From assembly GCF_002198675.1 (NCBI RefSeq), contig NZ_MWLL01000191.1, positions 67,947 through 131,946 on the forward strand: a stretch of DNA of 64,000 bases, written 5' to 3'. Below, one piece after another: positions 60,910 through 64,000 of the stretch. The position numbers and the translations under genes were made by a program. The stretch's first letter is position 1. The number at the start of each line of letters is the position of its first letter. The stretch is from Kineosporia sp. R_H_3. Lineage in GTDB: Bacteria > Actinomycetota > Actinomycetes > Actinomycetales > Kineosporiaceae. The notes beneath the pieces are model-generated. The model made no database searches and had not been told where the DNA came from. It saw nothing but the letters and a program-made list of their open reading frames with translations.

Positions 60910-61914
60910 ATGGCTCGACCTGTCACGCTCTTCACCGGCCAGTGGGCGGACCTGCCCTTCGAGGAGGTGGCCCGGCTCGCCTCCGGATGGGGGTACGACG
61001 GGCTCGAGATCGCCTGCTGGGGCGACCATCTGGACGTCGTCCGGGCCACCGAGGACGACGCCTACGTCCGGAGCCGGCGCGACGTGCTCGAGCGTCACGG
61101 GCTGCGGACGTGGGCGATCTCCAACCACCTGGCCGGTCAGCTCGTCTGCGACGACCCGATCGACGAGCGGCACCGGGGCATCGTCTCCGCCCGGATCTGG
61201 GGCGACGGCGACCCCGAGTGCGTGCGCGGGCGCGCCGCCCGGGAGATGGAGGCCACCGCGCACGCGGCGAAGGCGCTCGGCGTCGACGTCGTGGTGGGCT
61301 TCACGGGCTCCAGCATCTGGAAGGCCGTCGCGATGTTCCCGCCCGCGACCCAGGAGTTCGTCGACCGCGGGTACACCGACTTCGCCGACCGGTGGAACCC
61401 GGTCCTCGACGCGTTCGACGCGGCCGGGGTCCGGTTCGCCCACGAGGTGCACCCGTCGGAGATCGCCTACGACTACTGGACGACGGTCCGCACCCTGGAG
61501 GCGATCGGGCACCGCCCGGCGTTCGGCCTCAACTGGGACCCCAGCCACTTCGTCTGGCAGGACCTCGACCCGGTGGGCTTCCTGTGGGACTTCCGCGACC
61601 GGATCTACCACGTGGACTGCAAGGACGCGAAGCGCCAGGTCGGCAACGGGCGCAACGGCCGGATGGGGTCGCACCTCGCCTGGGCGGACCCCCGCCGCGG
61701 CTGGGACTTCGTGTCCACCGGTCACGGCGACGTGCCGTGGGAGGCGTGCTTCCGGATGCTCAACACGATCGGGTACACCGGCCCGATCTCGGTCGAGTGG
61801 GAGGACGCCGGGATGGACCGGCTCGTCGGCGCCCCCGAGGCGCTGGAGTTCGTCCGCCGGCTCGCGTTCGACCCGCCGTCCGCCGCGTTCGACGCCGCCT
61901 TCTCCTCCGAGTAG
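60910..61914 (+). CDS. Sugar phosphate isomerase/epimerase-like TIM-barrel protein
   Basis: 334 aa AP-endonuclease-2-like barrel. [36 protein letters not shown] opens it; metal-site residues appear as [11 protein letters not shown] (E, H), [10 protein letters not shown] (D, H), HVDCKDAK (H, D) and [10 protein letters not shown] (E). Such proteins are isomerases, epimerases or dehydratases in inositol and rare-sugar pathways. ATG 60910 has AGGAGG upstream and follows the dehydrogenase by one base. Last gene of the operon. Confidence 0.9.
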   Translation: MARPVTLFTGQWADLPFEEVARLASGWGYDGLEIACWGDHLDVVRATEDDAYVRSRRDVLERHGLRTWAISNHLAGQLVCDDPIDERHRGIVSARIWGDGDPECVRGRAAREMEATAHAAKALGVDVVVGFTGSSIWKAVAMFPPATQEFVDRGYTDFADRWNPVLDAFDAAGVRFAHEVHPSEIAYDYWTTVRTLEAIGHRPAFGLNWDPSHFVWQDLDPVGFLWDFRDRIYHVDCKDAKRQVGNGRNGRMGSHLAWADPRRGWDFVSTGHGDVPWEACFRMLNTIGYTGPISVEWEDAGMDRLVGAPEALEFVRRLAFDPPSAAFDAAFSSE

Positions 61915-61942
61915 CCGGCTCCCGGCGGCTCCTCGCAGGGCC

Positions 61943-61978
61943 GTGGTCGGGGGTCGCCGTGAGGCGGCCCCCGACCAC
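61943..61978. terminator. Strong bidirectional hairpin terminator
   Basis: GTGGTCGGGGGTCGCC-GTGA-GGCGGCCCCCGACCAC forms a 16-bp stem with one T-G wobble and a four-base loop. It lies between the convergent isomerase and SDR genes and can end both transcripts. Confidence 0.8.
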
Positions 61979-62003
61979 CGTCAGGTCCGCTGCGCGTCCG
62001 GGG

Positions 62004-62765
62004 TCATCCCCACTGCTGCTCCGACATCGGCCGCAGCGCGCTCTCGAGGATGCGCATGTGCCGCGGGCGCGTGAGCACGAAGACGATGAGCTCGGCGACG
62101 TCGTCCGCGCGCATCATGTCCTCGACCTGGGTGCTGCCGTGCTGACGACCCCGCCCGTCCCCCATGGCGAAGTTCGTCCAGACGCCGCCCGGGCAGATGT
62201 TCGTCGCTCGGATCCCGTGCTCGCGCAGCTCCCCGTCGAGCGCCCGGGTCAGCCCCACCTGGGCGAACTTGGTCGCGCAGTAGACCGCTTCGCCAGGGAA
62301 CCCTCGCCGGCCCGCCTCGCTCGTCACGGTGACGAGGTCTCCGCGGCCGCGCTCCAGCAGGAAGGGGACCGCCGCTCGGTAGAGGTTGATCGTGCCCGTC
62401 ACGTTCGTGGCGACCATCTCGGTGTCGTGACGCCGCGGGACGTCGAGGAAGCCGCCGTACGAGCCCACCCCGGCGTTCGCCACGGCGATGTCGAGGCCCC
62501 CGAACTCGGCGGCGGCAGCGCCCACGGCGGCGTCCACCGCCGCGGAGTCCGTGACGTCGACGGCCAGCCGGAGCGCACCCGGCAGGTCCGGCCCGCCGCC
62601 GCTGCGGCTGAGGAGGGCGACCCGGGCACCACGGGCGGCGAGCGCGTGCGCGAGAGCCTCCCCGATGCCCGAGCTCGCTCCGCTGATCACCGCGGCCCTC
62701 CCGGTGAGGTCCTCGGCCGGGTACGTGCCGTTCGGGTAGGGGGTGGGTGCGCTTGGCTGGGACAT
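62004..62765 (-). CDS. Short-chain dehydrogenase/reductase
   Basis: 253 aa. Cofactor motif GASSGIGEALAHAL, ANAGVG, catalytic VTSEAG...YCATK, and ICPGGVWTNFA. The order fits classical NADP(H)-type SDRs (R after the second strand: LLSRSG). I start at ATG 62765, where GGAGG is seven bases upstream; the ATG at 62771 would lie directly on that site. It follows the MalG-like permease gene on the same strand by 53 bp, so it may act on the sugar that transporter imports. Confidence 0.9.
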   Translation of the reverse strand: MSQPSAPTPYPNGTYPAEDLTGRAAVISGASSGIGEALAHALAARGARVALLSRSGGGPDLPGALRLAVDVTDSAAVDAAVGAAAAEFGGLDIAVANAGVGSYGGFLDVPRRHDTEMVATNVTGTINLYRAAVPFLLERGRGDLVTVTSEAGRRGFPGEAVYCATKFAQVGLTRALDGELREHGIRATNICPGGVWTNFAMGDGRGRQHGSTQVEDMMRADDVAELIVFVLTRPRHMRILESALRPMSEQQWG

Positions 62766-62818
62766 CGTCATCCTCCGGTCGGAACGTGACCCCGGCGCAC
62801 CCGCGCCGGGGCGTCGGG

Positions 62819-63697
62819 CTACTTGAGCGCCCCCGCCGTCGCGCCGGCGGCGACGTACTTCTGCGCCACGAGAAGCAGGACGACGGCAGGCAGGGACGCG
62901 AGGACGGCGGTCGCCATGACGGCGCTCCAGTCCTGCACGTACGACCCGATGTACTGGTAGAGCCCCAGGGTCACGGGCCGCACGTCGTCCGTCGTGGTGA
63001 GCGTCAGTGCGAAGAGGAAGTCGCTCCACGTGAAGAGGAACGTGAACAGCCCCGCCGTGACGAGCGCGTTGCGGCTCATCGGGACGACGACGGACCAGAA
63101 CGTCCTCAGCTCGCCCGCGCCGTCCACCCGTGCGGCCTCGACGACCTCGCCCGGCACCGTGGCCATGAAGGCCCGCAGCACGAGCACGGCGAACGGGATC
63201 CCGGCGCTGGAGTCGGCGAGCACCAGCCCGGGCAACGAGTTCAGCAGGCCCAGGTCGCTGTAGACGCCGTAGAGCGCGTTGGCCACGACGATGCCGGGCA
63301 CCATCTGGCTGACGAGGATCCCCAGCAGGAACGCGTCGGTGAACCGCAGCCGGAACTGGGCGAGGGCGTACGCGGCGGGCGTCGCCAGGACGAGGCTCAC
63401 GACGACGCTGCCGAGCGACACCACCAGGCTGGTCAGCAGGTGCGGGCCCTGGTCCCGCAGCGCCTTGGCGTAGCCGGACACGTCCGGGTGCAGGGGCAGC
63501 CACGGGCTCGCGACGGCACCGCCGCCACCGGGCTGCAGCGACACGTTGAGCATCCAGTAGACCGGGAAGAGCATCACCGAGACGAGCAGCACCGCCACGG
63601 CGGTCGACCCCCAGCCGCCACGGCCCCGGCCCACGGAGGATGCGGACGTCGTCGGCGTCGTCGCGGTCGTCGTGGTGGTCGTCATCGCGGTCGCCAT
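62819..63697 (-). CDS. Sugar ABC transporter permease (MalG type)
   Basis: 292 aa. A threonine-rich N-terminal run (MATAMTTTTTTATTPTT) precedes the first helix; the coupling loop is EVVEAARVDGAGELRTFWSVVVP and the protein ends AAGATAGALK. Part of a third family-1-type sugar importer whose remaining genes lie beyond the right edge. Four bases separate it from the MalF-like gene upstream. Confidence 0.92.
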   Translation of the reverse strand: MATAMTTTTTTATTPTTSASSVGRGRGGWGSTAVAVLLVSVMLFPVYWMLNVSLQPGGGGAVASPWLPLHPDVSGYAKALRDQGPHLLTSLVVSLGSVVVSLVLATPAAYALAQFRLRFTDAFLLGILVSQMVPGIVVANALYGVYSDLGLLNSLPGLVLADSSAGIPFAVLVLRAFMATVPGEVVEAARVDGAGELRTFWSVVVPMSRNALVTAGLFTFLFTWSDFLFALTLTTTDDVRPVTLGLYQYIGSYVQDWSAVMATAVLASLPAVVLLLVAQKYVAAGATAGALK

Positions 63698-63701
63698 GGC
63701 G

Positions 63702-64000
63702 TCAGCCCTCCGCCCGCTGCCGGCTCAGGCGCAGGTAGAGCAGCGCGAAGAGGAGCGACACGACGATGAGCAGGTTCCCCGTCGCGGCCCCCTGCCCGAA
63801 GTCGAACTCGACGAAGGACAGCTGGTAGGCCTGCGTGGCCAGGGTCTGCGTCGCGTTGGCCGGCCCGCCCTTGGTCAGGCCGAGGATGATGTCCAGGACC
63901 TTGAGCGTGTAGACCACGCCGAGCACGAGCACGACGTTGACGACCGGGCGCAGCAGCGGCCAGGTGATGTGACGGAACGCCCGCCACCCGGTCGCGCCGT
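63702..64000 (-). CDS. Sugar ABC transporter permease (MalF type), 3' part
   Basis: The last 99 codons or so of a permease that begins beyond the window. The visible part contains the end of the coupling loop (WRAFRHITWPLLRPVVNVV), VLDIILGLTKGGPANATQTLATQAYQLSFVEFDFG and a final helix with a basic tail. Partner of the MalG-like gene downstream. Confidence 0.9.
   Translation of the reverse strand, partial: GATGWRAFRHITWPLLRPVVNVVLVLGVVYTLKVLDIILGLTKGGPANATQTLATQAYQLSFVEFDFGQGAATGNLLIVVSLLFALLYLRLSRQRAEG

Noticed and set aside
1-64000. CRISPR arrays, tRNA/rRNA genes, insertion sequences, phage genes, attachment sites
   Set aside because: I looked for spaced direct repeats, cloverleaf-like stems, transposase or integrase motifs and found none that I could support.

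Overview
The window is very GC-rich, genes are tightly packed with many ATGA/GTGA overlaps, GTG starts are frequent, and the families present (XRE regulator with DUF5753-type C-terminus, SigE-family sigma factor, VanW/PG-binding protein, DivIVA-like fragment, F420-type luciferase-like oxidoreductases) point to an Actinomycetota chromosome. The density of carbohydrate ABC transporters and glycoside hydrolases (two GH13, one GH3, one GH62) suggests a saprophytic plant-polysaccharide degrader, possibly Cellulomonas-like; that genus guess is inference only. I see no rRNA, tRNA, CRISPR array, transposase or phage gene.

Layout: (1) 1-5222, a peptide-type ABC transporter (binding protein, two permeases, two ATPases, the last cut by the window edge) on the minus strand, divergent from a TetR regulator. 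(2) 5194-6065, a small membrane protein and what looks like the tail of a lost MFS transporter. (3) 6179-12302, an oligosaccharide ABC importer with a GH13 glucosidase, divergent from its LacI regulator and carrying a LacI-type operator. (4) 12527-18401, RsgA GTPase, a luciferase-like oxidoreductase overlapping a trehalose-synthase-like GH13 gene, a STAS/SEC14-like protein and a VanW-type wall protein. (5) 18425-22648, a membrane diguanylate cyclase and a MarR-like repressor divergent from an ABC-2 exporter, with a perfect palindromic operator between. (6) 22664-27554, an envelope/stress block: CPA1 antiporter, PRC-barrel, DUF2254, a FAIM1-like small protein, a degenerate SpoIIE-like protein and a STAS protein; a repeated GGATCGTCATG box precedes three of its transcription units.

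(7) 27720-30539, a response regulator / histidine kinase / GerMN lipoprotein operon laid out like mtrA-mtrB-lpqB. (8) 30562-42904, a mosaic of single housekeeping and detoxification genes (GNAT, MOSC, sigma factor with zinc-finger partner, Mug glycosylase, metallopeptidase, VOC, heptad-repeat protein, DivIVA fragment, beta-lactamase-like, PPOX, XRE/SDR pair, LLM oxidoreductase, HAD, RibD-like). (9) 42933-48016, a SigE-family sigma factor overlapping a single-pass membrane protein whose outer domain is a GH62 arabinofuranosidase, then DinB, a four-fold cold-shock-domain protein and an XRE regulator. (10) 48029-64000, sugar utilisation: a LacI regulator whose presumed operator sequence recurs in front of a divergent ABC importer + GH3 operon; a ROK gene with a damaged HTH; a ribose-type ABC transporter with Gfo/Idh dehydrogenase and TIM-barrel isomerase; and the start of another sugar importer.

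The most unusual find is the sigma factor / GH62 pair at 42933-44967: it has the architecture of a trans-envelope sensor in which the sensing head is itself a hemicellulase. Several starts are supported by a repeated pattern, a TANNNT -10 box followed by exactly six or seven bases and then ATG/GTG with no ribosome site, implying leaderless mRNAs.
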